Assembly (NCBI GenBank): GCA_025517565.1
Contig: JAOPKD010000001.1
Coordinates: forward strand, 186,001 to 250,000
Source of the DNA: Halapricum hydrolyticum
GTDB taxonomy: Archaea; Halobacteriota; Halobacteria; Halobacteriales; Haloarculaceae
Length of the DNA stretch: 64,000 bases
Reading direction: 5' to 3'
Shown: in pieces, positions 10,094 to 19,960 of the stretch
Layout: each line of letters opens with the position of its first letter
Numbering within the stretch: position 1 is the first letter of the stretch
Position numbers and translations under genes: made by a program
Notes under the pieces: generated by a model
What the model was told of the DNA's origin: nothing
Database searches by the model: none
Seen by the model: only the letters and a program-made list of their open reading frames with translations

Positions 10094-10448
10094 ACTCGTT
10101 TCACCGGCGCTATCGAAAAGAGCCTCTCGGTCGATCGGAGATGTTTATAAATAGGCTCAAAACGACCCCAGTGGAGATAACCAAATATGGTTTCGCATCA
10201 CTGCTACAGTCCGGTTTCCCGTGGCCATGCGCGTTACTCACACCCTGAATAAAGCAAGGGTTTAAGTAAATGAGATCCCCTTAGGTATTACAGTATCGGA
10301 AAATGAGACACTCGATACCACACGACACGACGCGGCCGCCCGAAACCGGTCCCTACCACCGGGCGCGACCAGCAACGACCGAGCCCTCCGTCCCATCACC
10401 CGAACAGTCACGCGGGGGTATCACGCAGCGACTATCCGGCGTGATACC
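10094..10448 (+). promoter_or_regulatory. Upstream region of the prkA operon
   Basis: This 355-bp stretch carries no gene. It holds two AT-rich promoter-like sites, tttataaatag near 10,143 and tttaagtaaatg near 10,261, so the operon may have a long leader or two start sites. Between them and the first gene the sequence turns GC-rich and ends in a perfect inverted repeat that touches the prkA start codon (listed separately). Confidence 0.5.
10417..10448 (+). promoter_or_regulatory. 10-bp inverted repeat abutting the prkA start codon
   Basis: GGTATCACGC at 10417-10426 and GCGTGATACC at 10439-10448 are perfect reverse complements separated by 12 bases. The ATG of the first PrkA gene begins at the next base (10449). 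In RNA this would form a stem-loop immediately before the start codon; in DNA it could be an operator for a dimeric regulator. Either way it is well placed to control the whole four-gene operon. Confidence 0.65.
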
Positions 10449-12515
10449 ATGAGTGAACCGGAGACCCTCTCGGAACTGAGCGACGACTACCGCGCGTCGA
10501 TCCCCGCCGACCTCCGGGATCACCACGATTTCTCGTGGTATCTCGAGCAACTCTACGACGAGCCCCGCATCGCTCGCAGTGCCCACCAGCGGGTCGCGGA
10601 CATGTTCGACTACTACGGTACCGAGTACGACGAGGACGCCGGCCTCGTCGAGTACGAACTGGCCTCGGAAGATCCGATCAGCGACGGCGAAAACACTTTC
10701 TACGGCCGGGTCATCCACGAATCGATCCACGAGTTCGTCAACAAGGTCAAAAGCGGGGCTCGCGGACTCGGGCCTCAAAAGCGCATCAAACTCCTGCTGG
10801 GGCCGGTCGGGTCCGGCAAGTCCGACTTCGATCGGCAGGTTCGACGCTACTTCGAGGATTACACCCGCCGGGACGCGGGCCGGATGTATACCTTCCGGTG
10901 GACGAACCTCTGCGACGTCATCCCGGATCAGGACCCAGCCGACGACATCGTCCGGTCGCCGATGAACCAGGATCCGCTCGTGTTGATCCCCGAACCCCAG
11001 CGCCGGCGGATCCTCGAAGACGTCAACGAGGTCCTCGAGGCCCCCTACACGATCCGCAACGAGCAGAGTCTCGATCCCGCCAGCGAGTTCTACATGGACC
11101 GGCTGCTGGCCTACTACGACGACGACCTGGAGACCGTCCTGAACAACCACATCGAGATCGTCCGGCTCGTCGCCGACGAGAACATGCGCCAGGCTATCGA
11201 GACCTTCGAACCGAAGGACAAGAAAAACCAGGACGAGACCGAGTTGACCGGTGACGTCAACTATTCGAAAATCGCCATCTACGGCGAGAGCGACCCGCGG
11301 GCGTTCGACTACTCTGGGGCCTTTTGCAACGCTAACCGCGGGCTGTTCTCCGGTGAGGAGCTGCTGAAGCTCCAGCGGGAGTTCCTCTATGACTTCCTGC
11401 ACGCGACCCAGGAGCAGACGATCAAGCCGAAGAACAACCCCCGGATCGACATCGACCAGGTGATCGTCGGCCGGACGAACATGCCCGAGTACAAGGACAA
11501 GAAGGGCGACGAGAAGATGGAGGCGTTCAACGACCGCACCAAGCGGATCGACTTCCCCTACGTGCTGAGCTACGAGGACGAGGCGATGATCTACCGGAAG
11601 ATGCTCCGGAACGCCGACCTGCCGGACATCTCCGTCGAGCCCCACACTCTGGAGATGGCGGGGCTGTTCGGCGTCTTGACTCGCATCGAGGAACCCGACG
11701 CGAGCAACGTCGACCTGCTCCAGAAGGCCAAAGCCTACAACGGTGAGAGCGAGGCCGACGACGTCGACGTCAAGAAACTCCGCGAGGAAGGCGAGGCCGC
11801 TGCCGAGATCGGCGAGGGGATGGAAGGCGTCAGTCCGCGGTTCATCGGTGACGAAATCGCGGAGGCGATCATGGACTCGATGCACCGCGGTCGGTCGTTC
11901 CTCTCACCGCTCGCGACGTTCACGCACCTCGAAGCGAACCTCGAGAACCACGGGTCGATCCCGGAGGACCGCTTCGACACCTACTACCGGTATCTCGAAC
12001 TCGTTCGCGAGGAGTACAAGGACCGGGCCATCGAGGACGTCCGCCACGCGCTGGCCTACGACGTCGAGGAGATCCGCCGTCAGGGCGAGAAGTACATGGA
12101 CCACGTGATGGCCTACATCGACGACGACACGGTCGAAGACGAGATCACGGGCCGCGAGCAGGAGCCGGACGAGCAGTTCCTCCGGAGCGTCGAGGAGAAA
12201 CTCGATCTCCCCCGGGACCGCAAAGACGACTTCCGCCAGGAGGTCGCGAACTGGGTCTCCCGGCGTGCCCGCGAGGGTTCGAGCTTCGATCCCCAGGACA
12301 ACGACCGTCTGCGCCGGGCGCTGGAGCGCAAGCTCTGGGAGGACAAGAAACACAACATCAACTTCTCCGCACTGGTCGCCTCCGGGGAGATGAGCGACGA
12401 CGAGCGCAGCGCCTGGATCGAGGCGCTGATCGATCAGGGCCACAGCCGCGAGGGTGCCAAGGAGGTGCTGGAGTTCGCCGGCGCGGAGGTCGCCAAAAGC
12501 GAGATGGAAGAGTGA
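10449..12515 (+). CDS. prkA: PrkA family serine protein kinase (first copy)
   Basis: A 688-residue protein with the PrkA layout: an AAA-type ATPase region with Walker A GPVGSGKS (residues 118-125), and a C-terminal PrkA kinase-like domain. PrkA/YeaG proteins phosphorylate protein substrates under starvation or stress in bacteria and are usually encoded with YeaH (DUF444) and SpoVR. That same set follows here, with overlapping stop/start codons, so the four genes form one operon. The residue string KRIKLLLGPVGSGKSDFDRQ is typical of the family. Confidence 0.92.
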   Translation: MSEPETLSELSDDYRASIPADLRDHHDFSWYLEQLYDEPRIARSAHQRVADMFDYYGTEYDEDAGLVEYELASEDPISDGENTFYGRVIHESIHEFVNKVKSGARGLGPQKRIKLLLGPVGSGKSDFDRQVRRYFEDYTRRDAGRMYTFRWTNLCDVIPDQDPADDIVRSPMNQDPLVLIPEPQRRRILEDVNEVLEAPYTIRNEQSLDPASEFYMDRLLAYYDDDLETVLNNHIEIVRLVADENMRQAIETFEPKDKKNQDETELTGDVNYSKIAIYGESDPRAFDYSGAFCNANRGLFSGEELLKLQREFLYDFLHATQEQTIKPKNNPRIDIDQVIVGRTNMPEYKDKKGDEKMEAFNDRTKRIDFPYVLSYEDEAMIYRKMLRNADLPDISVEPHTLEMAGLFGVLTRIEEPDASNVDLLQKAKAYNGESEADDVDVKKLREEGEAAAEIGEGMEGVSPRFIGDEIAEAIMDSMHRGRSFLSPLATFTHLEANLENHGSIPEDRFDTYYRYLELVREEYKDRAIEDVRHALAYDVEEIRRQGEKYMDHVMAYIDDDTVEDEITGREQEPDEQFLRSVEEKLDLPRDRKDDFRQEVANWVSRRAREGSSFDPQDNDRLRRALERKLWEDKKHNINFSALVASGEMSDDERSAWIEALIDQGHSREGAKEVLEFAGAEVAKSEMEE

Positions 12516-14791
12516 TGGACGGCACTGACTTCATCGCAGCGGCCGATCGGGCTCTCGATCGGACCTACCGGGAGCCGCTGTCGCTGTCGGAGTACGTCGA
12601 TCTGATCCTCGATCGCCCGGCGATCGCCGCCCACGCGTCCCAGTATCTCCTCGACGCGATCGAGGCTGCCGGGACCCGCACCGTGATCGAGGAGGGCGAG
12701 CGAGTGGAGCGCTATCGGTTCTTCGACGATCCGTACAACGACGGCGAGCATGCCATTCTCGGCAATACCGACGTGCTGAACGCCTTCGTCGACGACCTGC
12801 GGTCGATCGCGGCCCGTCGCGGCAACGACGAGACGATCATCTGGTTTACCGGACCCACCGCGACCGGCAAGTCGGAACTGAAACGCTGTCTGATCAACGG
12901 GCTCCGGGCGTACTCGAAGACCGACGCGGGCCGCCGCTACACCGTCGAGTGGAACATCAGCGGCGCGGGCGGGCAAGCGGGCGGGCTCACCTACGGCGAC
13001 AACCGGAGCGACGACGAAGACGACTGGTACGAGAGTCCCGTTCAGACCCATCCGCTTTCGGTCTTCCCGGAGTCGGTCCGCGAAAAGATCCTCGAGGCCG
13101 TCAACGACCGACTCGGTCACACGACGGTCCACGTCGAGACCGATCTGGATCCGTTCTCCCGAGAAGCTTACGACCATCTGACAGAGCAGTACCGCCGGCA
13201 GGGCGTCACGGACCTGTTCTCGGCGGTGACCGACCCCGACCATCTGCGCGTGACCAACTACGTCGTCGACGTCGGACAGGGGATCGGCGTCCTCCACAGC
13301 GAAGACGAGGGAAGTCCCAAAGAACGCCTCGTCGGATCGTGGATGGCTGGCATGCTGCGCGAGCTGGATTCACGAGGCCGCAAGAACCCACAGGCGTTCT
13401 CCTACGACGGCGTCCTCAGTCAGGGCAACGGCCTGCTGACGGTCGTCGAGGACGCCGCCCAGCACGCGGACCTCCTCCAGCGATTGCTGAACGTGCCCGA
13501 CGAGGAGGCTGTCAAGCTGGACAAGGGGATCGGGATGGACGTCGACACGCAACTGGTCGTCATCTCCAATCCCGACCTGGAGGCGACGCTCGACCAGCAC
13601 GCCGACCGCGAGGGGCAGGACCCGCTGAAGGCGCTCAAGCGGCGACTGACCAGACACGAGTTTACCTACCTGGCGAACCTCTCGCTTGAAGTGCAACTCC
13701 TGCGGCGAGAACTGACGACAGACACGGCCGTCTGGGCGGCCGATTCCTGGTCGGAACTGGACGAGCGTATCCGGAGCTCTCTCACCGTCGACGTCGATCG
13801 CGGCGACGGCGTTCGACAGCGCGAACTCGCGCCGCACGCGCTGGAGGCGGCCGCGCTGTACGACGTCGTCTCACGGCTTGACAGCAGCGACCTCCCGGGC
13901 GATCTCGGCCTGGTCGAGAAGGCGCTGCTGTTCGATCGCGGCTACCTCCAGGACGGCGACGAGCGTCGCGAGGCCGATGCCTTCGAGTTCGACGACGACG
14001 CAACCGACGGCGAGCACGGGATCCCGGTCACCTACACGCGCGACGTGATCGCCGATCTCCTCCAGGAGGAGACCGACCGCCACCACGCCACGTTACCCGT
14101 CGAGGACGTGTTACTGCCCCGCGACGTTCTGGACGCGATGGCCAGCGGGCTCCGGACGGCGCCGGTCTTCTCACCCGCCGAAGCCGCCGAGTTCGAGGAG
14201 CGAGTCGTGCCGGTCAAGAGCCACATCTTCGACAGACAGGAGTCGGACGTCCTGGCGGCGATCATGTACGAGAGCGGCGTCACGGACGAGACCGTCGAGG
14301 AGTACGTCGAACACGTTTACGCCTGGGCGACCGACGACCGGATCGAGAACGACCGCGGGGAGTACGTCGACCCCGATCCGCTGAAGATGAAGGTCTTCGA
14401 GGTCGAGCACCTCGGCCGGTTCACCGAAAGCGACTACCGCGGCAACGAGCCGACAGACGAGGTGGTCGCGTTCCGGACGGAGAAGGTCATCACCGCGCTG
14501 AACCGCCACGCCTGGCACAACCGCGACGAGCAGTTCCGGGTCGAGGACGTGGCGCTGACGGAGATCCCGGTGATCGAGTCGGTGCTCGGCAGTCACGACT
14601 GGGCGGACGTCCGGCGGACGTTCGAGGACTTCGACCCGCAGCAGTGGGACGACCCTCCCGAGAACACCGAGACGGCCCGGGTGAAAGCCCGGACGATCGA
14701 GACGATGGCCGATCACTTCGGGTACAGTGAGGCCGCCGCCGAACTCACGAGCCGCCACGTCATGGGACAGGTGAGCTACAGATGGGACTGA
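12515..14791 (+). CDS. PrkA family serine protein kinase (second, divergent copy)
   Basis: A 758-residue PrkA paralogue with Walker A GPTATGKS within [18 protein letters not shown] (about residues 110-127). It is longer than the first copy, with extra helical sequence in the C-terminal half. Haloarchaea commonly carry two tandem PrkA genes, and the pair may form a hetero-complex. The ATG at 12515 shares one base with the TGA of the first copy (TGATG), indicating translational coupling; a GTG one codon earlier is possible. Confidence 0.9.
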   Translation: MDGTDFIAAADRALDRTYREPLSLSEYVDLILDRPAIAAHASQYLLDAIEAAGTRTVIEEGERVERYRFFDDPYNDGEHAILGNTDVLNAFVDDLRSIAARRGNDETIIWFTGPTATGKSELKRCLINGLRAYSKTDAGRRYTVEWNISGAGGQAGGLTYGDNRSDDEDDWYESPVQTHPLSVFPESVREKILEAVNDRLGHTTVHVETDLDPFSREAYDHLTEQYRRQGVTDLFSAVTDPDHLRVTNYVVDVGQGIGVLHSEDEGSPKERLVGSWMAGMLRELDSRGRKNPQAFSYDGVLSQGNGLLTVVEDAAQHADLLQRLLNVPDEEAVKLDKGIGMDVDTQLVVISNPDLEATLDQHADREGQDPLKALKRRLTRHEFTYLANLSLEVQLLRRELTTDTAVWAADSWSELDERIRSSLTVDVDRGDGVRQRELAPHALEAAALYDVVSRLDSSDLPGDLGLVEKALLFDRGYLQDGDERREADAFEFDDDATDGEHGIPVTYTRDVIADLLQEETDRHHATLPVEDVLLPRDVLDAMASGLRTAPVFSPAEAAEFEERVVPVKSHIFDRQESDVLAAIMYESGVTDETVEEYVEHVYAWATDDRIENDRGEYVDPDPLKMKVFEVEHLGRFTESDYRGNEPTDEVVAFRTEKVITALNRHAWHNRDEQFRVEDVALTEIPVIESVLGSHDWADVRRTFEDFDPQQWDDPPENTETARVKARTIETMADHFGYSEAAAELTSRHVMGQVSYRWD

Positions 14792-16086
14792 GAGACGACC
14801 TCGAACGCTACCGAGAGGTGGGCGAACAGCGCCGCCAGGACCTGGCGGAGTTCATCCAGTACGGCGATCTGGGGAACTCGCGTGCGGACACGGTCCGGAT
14901 CCCGATCAAGATCGTCGATCTTCCGGAGTTTGCCTACGACCGTCGCGATCAGGGCGGCGTCGGTCAGGGCGAAGGCGCCGAAGAGGGTGATCCCGTCGGC
15001 CAGCCCCAGGACGACGATGACGGGGAGGGCGAACCCGGCGAGGACGGCGGCGAGCACGAGTACTACGAGATGGATCCCGAGGAGTTCGCCCAGGAACTCG
15101 ACGAACGCCTGGGGCTGGATCTCGAGCCGAAGGGCAAGAAAGTGATCGAGGAGACCGAGGGGGACTTCACCGACATCACCCGGACCGGTCCGTCGTCGAC
15201 GCTGGACTTCGAGCGACTGTTCAAGGAGGGGCTGAAGCGCAAGATGGCGATGGACTTCGACGAGGAGTACGTCCGGGAGGCGCTGCGCGTCGACGGCTGG
15301 GGGCCGGCGGCGGTCTACGAGTGGGCCCGCGAAGCGAACATCCCCGTCTCGCGGGCGTGGATCGAGGACGCCTACGAGGATCTCCCCGCCGACGAACGCG
15401 ACCGATGGGATTCGGTCGAAGAGATGGAGGCGACCGTCGATCACGAGACGACGGCCCAGCGGATCCGCCGAGAGGGGCTCGAAGAGATCCCCTTCCGCAG
15501 CGAGGACGAACGCTACCGGTATCCGGAGATCGTCGAAACGCGCGAGCGAAACGTCGTCGTGGTCAACATTCGCGACGTCTCCGGGAGCATGCGCCAGAAG
15601 AAGCGGGAACTGGTCGAGCGCACGTTCACGCCGCTGGACTGGTATCTCCAGGGCAAGTACGACAACGCTGAGTTCGTCTACATCGCACACGACGCCGAGG
15701 CCTGGGAGGTCGACCGCGAGGAGTTTTTCGGCATCCGGTCCGGTGGCGGGACGCGCATCTCGAGCGCCTACGAACTCGCCGCGGCGGTTCTCGACGAGCA
15801 GTACCCCTGGAGCGAGTGGAACCGCTACGTCTTCGCTGCGGGCGACAGCGAGAACTCCAGCAACGACACGGAACAGCGCGTGATCCCGTTGATGGAGGAG
15901 ATCCCCGCGAATCTCCACGCCTACGTCGAAACTCAGCCCTCCGGAAACGCGATCAACGCCACCCACGCCGAAGAGGTCGAACGACACTTCCGGACTGTGG
16001 ACGACGTGGCCGTCGCCTACGTCTCCAGTCCGGAAGACGTCGTGGACGCTATCTACGAGGTTCTCAGTACGGAGGAAGAGTCATGA
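14782..16086 (+). CDS. UPF0229/DUF444 protein (YeaH-like, VWA-type metal-binding motif)
   Basis: A 434-residue protein of the YeaH family. A low-complexity acidic Gly/Asp/Glu linker spans about residues 58-95. The C-terminal half contains a von Willebrand A-like MIDAS motif, DVSGSM (about residues 265-270), followed by the second metal-site loop [11 protein letters not shown]. In bacteria YeaH partners the PrkA kinase YeaG. The gene overlaps the preceding kinase by 10 bp and the following spoVR by 4 bp, so it is part of the same translationally coupled operon. Confidence 0.92.
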   Translation: MGLRDDLERYREVGEQRRQDLAEFIQYGDLGNSRADTVRIPIKIVDLPEFAYDRRDQGGVGQGEGAEEGDPVGQPQDDDDGEGEPGEDGGEHEYYEMDPEEFAQELDERLGLDLEPKGKKVIEETEGDFTDITRTGPSSTLDFERLFKEGLKRKMAMDFDEEYVREALRVDGWGPAAVYEWAREANIPVSRAWIEDAYEDLPADERDRWDSVEEMEATVDHETTAQRIRREGLEEIPFRSEDERYRYPEIVETRERNVVVVNIRDVSGSMRQKKRELVERTFTPLDWYLQGKYDNAEFVYIAHDAEAWEVDREEFFGIRSGGGTRISSAYELAAAVLDEQYPWSEWNRYVFAAGDSENSSNDTEQRVIPLMEEIPANLHAYVETQPSGNAINATHAEEVERHFRTVDDVAVAYVSSPEDVVDAIYEVLSTEEES

Positions 16087-18095
16087 TCGACGACCGCATC
16101 GAAGCACAGCGAATCGCCGACGAACTGCAAGAGTCCGTCGCCCGGGCGGGCGAACTCGCCGAAAAGCTCGGACTGACGCCCTATCCCGTCAACTACTGGA
16201 TCGTCGATTACGACGAGATGAACGAGCTCATCGCCTACGGCGGGTTCCAGCGGCGCTATCCCCACTGGCGGTGGGGGATGGCATACGACCGCCAGCGCAA
16301 GCAAAACCAGTTCCTCGGCGGGAAGGCCTTCGAGATCGTCAACAACGACAACCCAGCCCACGCGTTCCTCCAGGAGTCGAACTCGCTGGCCGATCAGAAG
16401 GCGGTCATCACCCACGTCGAGGCACACGCCGACTTCTTCGCGAACAACGAGTGGTTCGGACTGTTCACCGACCGCGAGACGGGGGACACGATCGACGCAC
16501 AGAACCCGGCGGCCGCCGAGATGCTCGCCCGCCACGCCGAGACGATCCGGGAGTACATGCGCGATCCCGAAATCGACCGCAGCGAGGTCGAGCGGTGGAT
16601 CGATCACGTGCTCTGTCTGGAGGACACGATCGACCAACACCGGCCGTACGCACCTGCCGTGGCCGACGGCGAGGCGAACCTCGATATCGCCGATCCGGCC
16701 GAACGGCTCGACGAACTGGACCTCTCCGAGGAAGTAACCCAGCAAGTGTTCGGCGACGAATGGCTCGACGCACAGGCCGAGGACGTGACACACTCGTTCC
16801 CGGTCTCCCCCGAGAAAGACGTTCTCGGGTTCATCCGCAAGCACGGCAAGCGATACGACGAGTCGGCCGGGAAAGCCGTCGAGATGACCGACTGGCAGAA
16901 AGACGTGCTTGAGATCGTCCGCCGGGAAGCGTACTACTTCGCTCCCCAGAAGATGACCAAGGTGCTCAACGAGGGATGGGCCACCTACTGGGAATCCGTT
17001 ATGATGGTCGGCGAAGGGTTCGCTGACGCCGACGAGTTCGTCACGTACGCCGATCACATGTCGAAAGTGCTCGGGTCGGGCGGACTCAATCCCTACAAGC
17101 TCGGGTTCGAACTGTGGCAGTACGTCGAAAACGTCGCCAACCGCCGGGAGGTCGTCGAGCGCCTCCTGCGTGTCGAGGGGATCACCTGGCGGAACTTCCA
17201 CGAGGCCGTCGACTTCGGGACGGTTCTGTCGACGCTTGCGCCCCCGGCGTGGATCGAGGACGTACCGGGCCATCTCGGGGAGATCGACTCTGACGACCCC
17301 CGTGTCGACGCCGACGCCCTTGAACGCGCTCGGGACGGCGAGATTGACGTCGAGGCTTATCCCTGGACGGTCCTCTCTCAGGAGGGGCTCGTCCGGCGAC
17401 ACTATTCGCTGGTCAAGCCACAGCACCGTGGTTTTCTCGCCCGGATCGGACAGGCACAGCTGGAGCAGATCAGCCGCTATCTCTTCGACGACAGCCGCTA
17501 CGACAGCGTCGACGCGGCGCTCGCGGACGTCGAGTACGCCCGCGGCTGGGACCGGATGCGCGAGATTCGCCAGAGCCACAACGACGTGACATTTCTCGAC
17601 GAGTTTCTCACCGACGAGTTCGTCGAGGAACACGATTACTTCGCCTACGAGTACTCGCAGAGTGCCGGCGACTTCCGGGTCTCCTCGACCGATCCGGAGG
17701 ACGTCAAGCAGAAACTGCTGTTGCAGTTCACCAACTTCGGCAAGCCGACGATCGTCGTCGAAGACGGCAACTACGGCAACGCCGGCGAGCTGCTGCTCGC
17801 CCATCGCTACAACGGCATCGCGCTGGACATCGAGCAGGCGACAGACGTGCTCGAGCGCGCCTTCGACCTGTGGGGCCGGCCCGTGAATCTGCTTACGATA
17901 GACAAGGACTACGACGACAGCGAGATCGAGGTCGCCCGACGCCAGAACCGCGAACCCGATCCGGTCGAAATCGGACGGCAGTTGCGCTACGACGGCCAGC
18001 AGGTCACTATCGAGGACGTTCCCTGGGAGATGGTCGAACACCTCGCGGCGACCGACGTCGACTACGATACCCGGCCCGAAGAGTGGCTGAGTTAG
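16083..18095 (+). CDS. SpoVR family protein
   Basis: A 670-residue SpoVR/YcgB family member. Family features include the N-terminal [31 protein letters not shown] and the conserved [10 protein letters not shown] near residue 298, with a conserved [12 protein letters not shown] earlier. Its biochemical function is not established; in bacteria it works downstream of the PrkA-YeaH pair in sporulation or starvation responses. The start ATG 16083 overlaps the preceding stop by 4 bases. The frame is open upstream to 15816, but that part lies inside the DUF444 gene. Confidence 0.93.
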   Translation: MIDDRIEAQRIADELQESVARAGELAEKLGLTPYPVNYWIVDYDEMNELIAYGGFQRRYPHWRWGMAYDRQRKQNQFLGGKAFEIVNNDNPAHAFLQESNSLADQKAVITHVEAHADFFANNEWFGLFTDRETGDTIDAQNPAAAEMLARHAETIREYMRDPEIDRSEVERWIDHVLCLEDTIDQHRPYAPAVADGEANLDIADPAERLDELDLSEEVTQQVFGDEWLDAQAEDVTHSFPVSPEKDVLGFIRKHGKRYDESAGKAVEMTDWQKDVLEIVRREAYYFAPQKMTKVLNEGWATYWESVMMVGEGFADADEFVTYADHMSKVLGSGGLNPYKLGFELWQYVENVANRREVVERLLRVEGITWRNFHEAVDFGTVLSTLAPPAWIEDVPGHLGEIDSDDPRVDADALERARDGEIDVEAYPWTVLSQEGLVRRHYSLVKPQHRGFLARIGQAQLEQISRYLFDDSRYDSVDAALADVEYARGWDRMREIRQSHNDVTFLDEFLTDEFVEEHDYFAYEYSQSAGDFRVSSTDPEDVKQKLLLQFTNFGKPTIVVEDGNYGNAGELLLAHRYNGIALDIEQATDVLERAFDLWGRPVNLLTIDKDYDDSEIEVARRQNREPDPVEIGRQLRYDGQQVTIEDVPWEMVEHLAATDVDYDTRPEEWLS

Positions 18096-18295
18096 GCCCA
18101 ATCGGGCGTTTTACGGACCGAAACCGCCGGACACGGTGCCGCACGGAGGATCTCCTGGGAGACACTGCCGAACATCGCCTGTCTGGTCGGTGATCGGTCC
18201 CGGCCGCTGATCACGACGAAGTCCGCATCGAGATCGTCGATCATCTCGACGACGCGCTCGAGCTCGACGGCGTCGACGTCGGCGGCCTGGCTCAC
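18092..18295 (-). CDS. Short UspA-like protein (C-terminal half of a universal stress protein)
   Basis: Only 67 residues, whereas haloarchaeal universal stress proteins usually have about 140. What remains matches the C-terminal half: the beta-strand and ATP-loop segment ADFVVISGRDRSPTRQ followed by MFGSVSQEILRAAPCPAVSV. The N-terminal half is missing, so this is either a decayed gene or a stand-alone half-domain. It starts with GTG overlapping the stop of the upstream 102-residue gene by 4 bases. The first 17 codons (MSQAADVDAVELERVVE) recur, with four synonymous changes, at the start of the first provirus gene at 18746. Confidence 0.65.
   Translation of the reverse strand: MSQAADVDAVELERVVEMIDDLDADFVVISGRDRSPTRQAMFGSVSQEILRAAPCPAVSVRKTPDWA
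18245..18295 (-). repeat. 51-bp imperfect inverted repeat, chromosomal copy
   Basis: The first 51 bases of the Usp-like gene match 18746-18796 on the opposite strand at 47 of 51 positions. All four differences are C/T changes at third codon positions, so both copies encode the same 17 residues. The attL junction (18661) lies between the copies. Confidence 0.8.
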
Positions 18296-18600
18296 GACCG
18301 ATCACCGCCTTCGATATCGCGTCCGCTCGGATGGGCGAGCAGCCACTCAGTCGCGCGACTGAGCGCATTCTCGAGATCGCGCTCCTGGTAGACGGGATCG
18401 TTCGTGAGCGCGCCGTTCCAGTCGTCGCGTGTATAGACGGCGAACGAGCCGGTGTTCTGGTTGGCGACGAGGACGTAGCTCGAGGATTTCCAGTACCAAC
18501 GTCGCCCGTAAAAGCCGGGCTCGTCAGTTGCCAGCGTCCAGTTACCGACGTCGCCGGCGACACCAAGCGATGCGAGGTCGGCCTGGCTCACGCCGACCAC
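18292..18600 (-). CDS. Uncharacterised haloarchaeal protein
   Basis: A 102-residue protein with many aromatic residues (GFYGRRWYWKSSSYVLV) and a C-terminal helix ERDLENALSRATEWLLAHP. No family was recognised. It starts with GTG, either at 18600 or at 18591; the latter begins with the same GTGAGCCAGGCC string that opens the Usp-like gene. It overlaps that gene by 4 bp and is probably co-transcribed with it. These two genes are the chromosomal sequence that originally lay downstream of tRNA-Trp before the provirus integrated. Confidence 0.6.
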   Translation of the reverse strand: MVGVSQADLASLGVAGDVGNWTLATDEPGFYGRRWYWKSSSYVLVANQNTGSFAVYTRDDWNGALTNDPVYQERDLENALSRATEWLLAHPSGRDIEGGDRS

Positions 18601-18660
18601 CCCGCGGGATCCTTCCGAGAGACACCTCTAAGAAACGATATGATAGAGTGATAATCGCTA

Positions 18661-18677
18661 TGGGGTCGGAGGGATTT
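18661..18677 (-). repeat. attL (tRNA-Trp 3'-end repeat)
   Basis: The 17 bases tggggtcggagggattt match the 3' end of tRNA-Trp at 37769-37785 exactly. The bases on either side differ between the two sites. No complete tRNA is present here, so this is the displaced copy of the attachment core. Confidence 0.88.
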
Positions 18678-18745
18678 AGCTTCCGGCTTCGGGAGTCAGT
18701 AATCGCTCAACCCTGTCAGAATTTTTTAATCGGAGGCGAGTCGGC

Positions 18746-18979
18746 GTGAGTCAGGCCGCTGACGTCGACGCCGTTGAGCTTGAGCGCGTCGTCGAGTATC
18801 GCGCCCGGAGCTCCGGCGTTGTGCACCGGCCCGACCCCGACAGCGACGAGCCCGCGCCTGCGTGTCCCGAGGCCGACGCGCACGACGATCGAGAATATCG
18901 GGAGGTTGCCTTTGCGGCGATCGTGAGTCACCGCCGGCTCTGCCAGAATCCCGAATGTTTCGGGGGTGACTGGCGGTGA
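18746..18979 (+). CDS. First gene of the provirus rightward operon, Usp-fragment start
   Basis: A 77-residue reading frame starting with GTG. Its first 17 residues are identical to the start of the short Usp-like protein at 18295. The remainder (YRARSSGVVHRPDP onward) is unrelated to Usp and ends in a possible Cys pair, CQNPEC. An AT-run (attttttaat, 18721-18730) about 20 bp upstream can act as promoter for a leaderless message. The stop overlaps the next start by 4 bases, as at most later junctions of this operon, which supports expression. Function unknown. Confidence 0.5.
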   Translation: MSQAADVDAVELERVVEYRARSSGVVHRPDPDSDEPAPACPEADAHDDREYREVAFAAIVSHRRLCQNPECFGGDWR

Positions 18980-19185
18980 GTCTTCTCGAGTCCATCGGCG
19001 AGGCGATCGACGAGATCTTCGCTGCTCTCGGGCGTGATCTCGAGGACTATATCCGCCAGCGGTGGTGGGAGTTCTTCGATCGAGACCACGATGTCGAACT
19101 CGACGATCGTCTCGAGATCGACCGGACGGCAGTCTGGCCGCCGTTCTGGGGCCACCGTGTTCCGCTTGGAGGTGAGGGTGAATGA
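18976..19185 (+). CDS. Small acidic provirus protein
   Basis: A 69-residue protein with an amphipathic N-terminal helix (LLESIGEAIDEIFAALG) and a Trp-rich middle (RQRWWEFFDRD). It starts with GTG and overlaps both neighbours by 4 bp. No family was recognised. The codon use and acidity match real haloarchaeal coding sequence. Confidence 0.55.
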   Translation: MSLLESIGEAIDEIFAALGRDLEDYIRQRWWEFFDRDHDVELDDRLEIDRTAVWPPFWGHRVPLGGEGE

Positions 19186-19307
19186 GCGACGATACCCCCA
19201 CCCGCATGCGGGGGTTCATGGCTGGCCCGTTTCGCGAGCCCGAGGGCGCCGACCAGGAAGACGTCGACGAGGCGATCGCGTCGCTTGAGGGCGGTGATCA
19301 GTCGTGA
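19182..19307 (+). CDS. 41-residue provirus peptide containing a palindrome
   Basis: A short frame from ATG 19182 to TGA 19307, chained to its neighbours by ATGA/GTGA overlaps. It encodes MSDDTPTRMRGFMAGPF and then an acidic tail. Bases 19201-19212 (CCCGCATGCGGG) are one of four copies of a palindromic motif in the provirus and here encode part of TPTRMRGF. Function unknown. Confidence 0.45.
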   Translation: MSDDTPTRMRGFMAGPFREPEGADQEDVDEAIASLEGGDQS

Positions 19308-19561
19308 GCGCCTATCTCGAGGTCGGCGTGAGATTCGTCGGCGTCTATATCGGCGTCGCGATCGCCGCCCACCTGTTTCATCTGCTGAATGGCGTGCTCA
19401 CTGTCGGCCCCGCCGAAGTTCGTCGGCAGGTAGTCAAGACGTACGACGAGTTCGGCCCACTCTGGTACGCCGTGTTCGTTCTTACGGCCGGTCTCTACCA
19501 GCGCTACGAGGTTGATCTCGAGCCGGAGATCGTCGACTACCCAGGCGGTGATGAGCTGTGA
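19304..19561 (+). CDS. Small provirus membrane protein
   Basis: An 85-residue protein with two hydrophobic helices: FVGVYIGVAIAAHLFHLLNG (about residues 11-30) and a second around LWYAVFVLTAGLY. The C-terminus is acidic. It starts with GTG and overlaps both adjacent genes. No family was recognised. It may be a minor virion membrane protein or a host-envelope factor. Confidence 0.6.
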   Translation: MSAYLEVGVRFVGVYIGVAIAAHLFHLLNGVLTVGPAEVRRQVVKTYDEFGPLWYAVFVLTAGLYQRYEVDLEPEIVDYPGGDEL

Positions 19562-19689
19562 CGTCCGAAGAAACCGAAGTGCCCGGGCGAAGCCCTACCT
19601 TCGTCCGAGCGAGCCGCCTGTACGACGTCGAGCGGTCGGAGCGAGTGTCGTTCCCCTGGACCACTACGAACAGAGGTGATTCACTCTGA
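19558..19689 (+). CDS. 43-residue provirus protein
   Basis: A frame starting with GTG that overlaps the previous stop by 4 bases: it begins VTSEETEVPGRSPTFVRASR and stops at 19687-19689. It is too short to classify. It is listed because it continues the chain of overlapping starts and stops. Confidence 0.4.
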   Translation: MTSEETEVPGRSPTFVRASRLYDVERSERVSFPWTTTNRGDSL

Positions 19690-19960
19690 CGCTCGCTATT
19701 GCTGTTTTGCGGGCCTCAGCCTGTAAATCTGTCGACAACGCAGTTACTCGCGGCCAGCTGCAAACAGGGGAAAGGTGGGGGGTCTGGGGGTGGAGAGTGG
19801 CACCCGGGCACGCCGGGTGCCCACGTCGGCCGATAATGGCTTCGGACGGACGGGCGGTGATCGACGACGCCGGTAGAGCAGGTTGGGGTGTCGGGAGTCA
19901 GTCGCCCGCCCGACGGCGGTTCTCAGGGATCTCTTGTAAATCTTACCAGAGGTGGTCGAC
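19690..19960 (+). other. Intergenic region with a perfect hairpin
   Basis: This gap of 271 bp inside the rightward operon has no convincing gene. GGCACCCGG (19799-19807) and CCGGGTGCC (19813-19821) form a perfect 9-bp stem with a 5-base loop, preceded by G-runs at about 19767-19792. It may be a terminator or an RNA processing site separating two gene sets. An open frame at 19707-19964 crosses it but encodes a strongly basic protein unlike its neighbours. Confidence 0.5.

Noticed and set aside
16053..18101. Long open frame (682 codons) on the minus strand opposite spoVR, and similar long antisense frames opposite prkA and other genes
   Set aside because: They arise from high GC and codon bias of the true gene. 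The predicted proteins show no family features, while the plus-strand proteins match known families end to end.
18716..19219. 167-codon minus-strand frame over the start of the rightward operon
   Set aside because: In this frame the four differences between the two 51-bp copies would change residues, whereas they are silent in the plus-strand frame, so selection acted on the plus strand.
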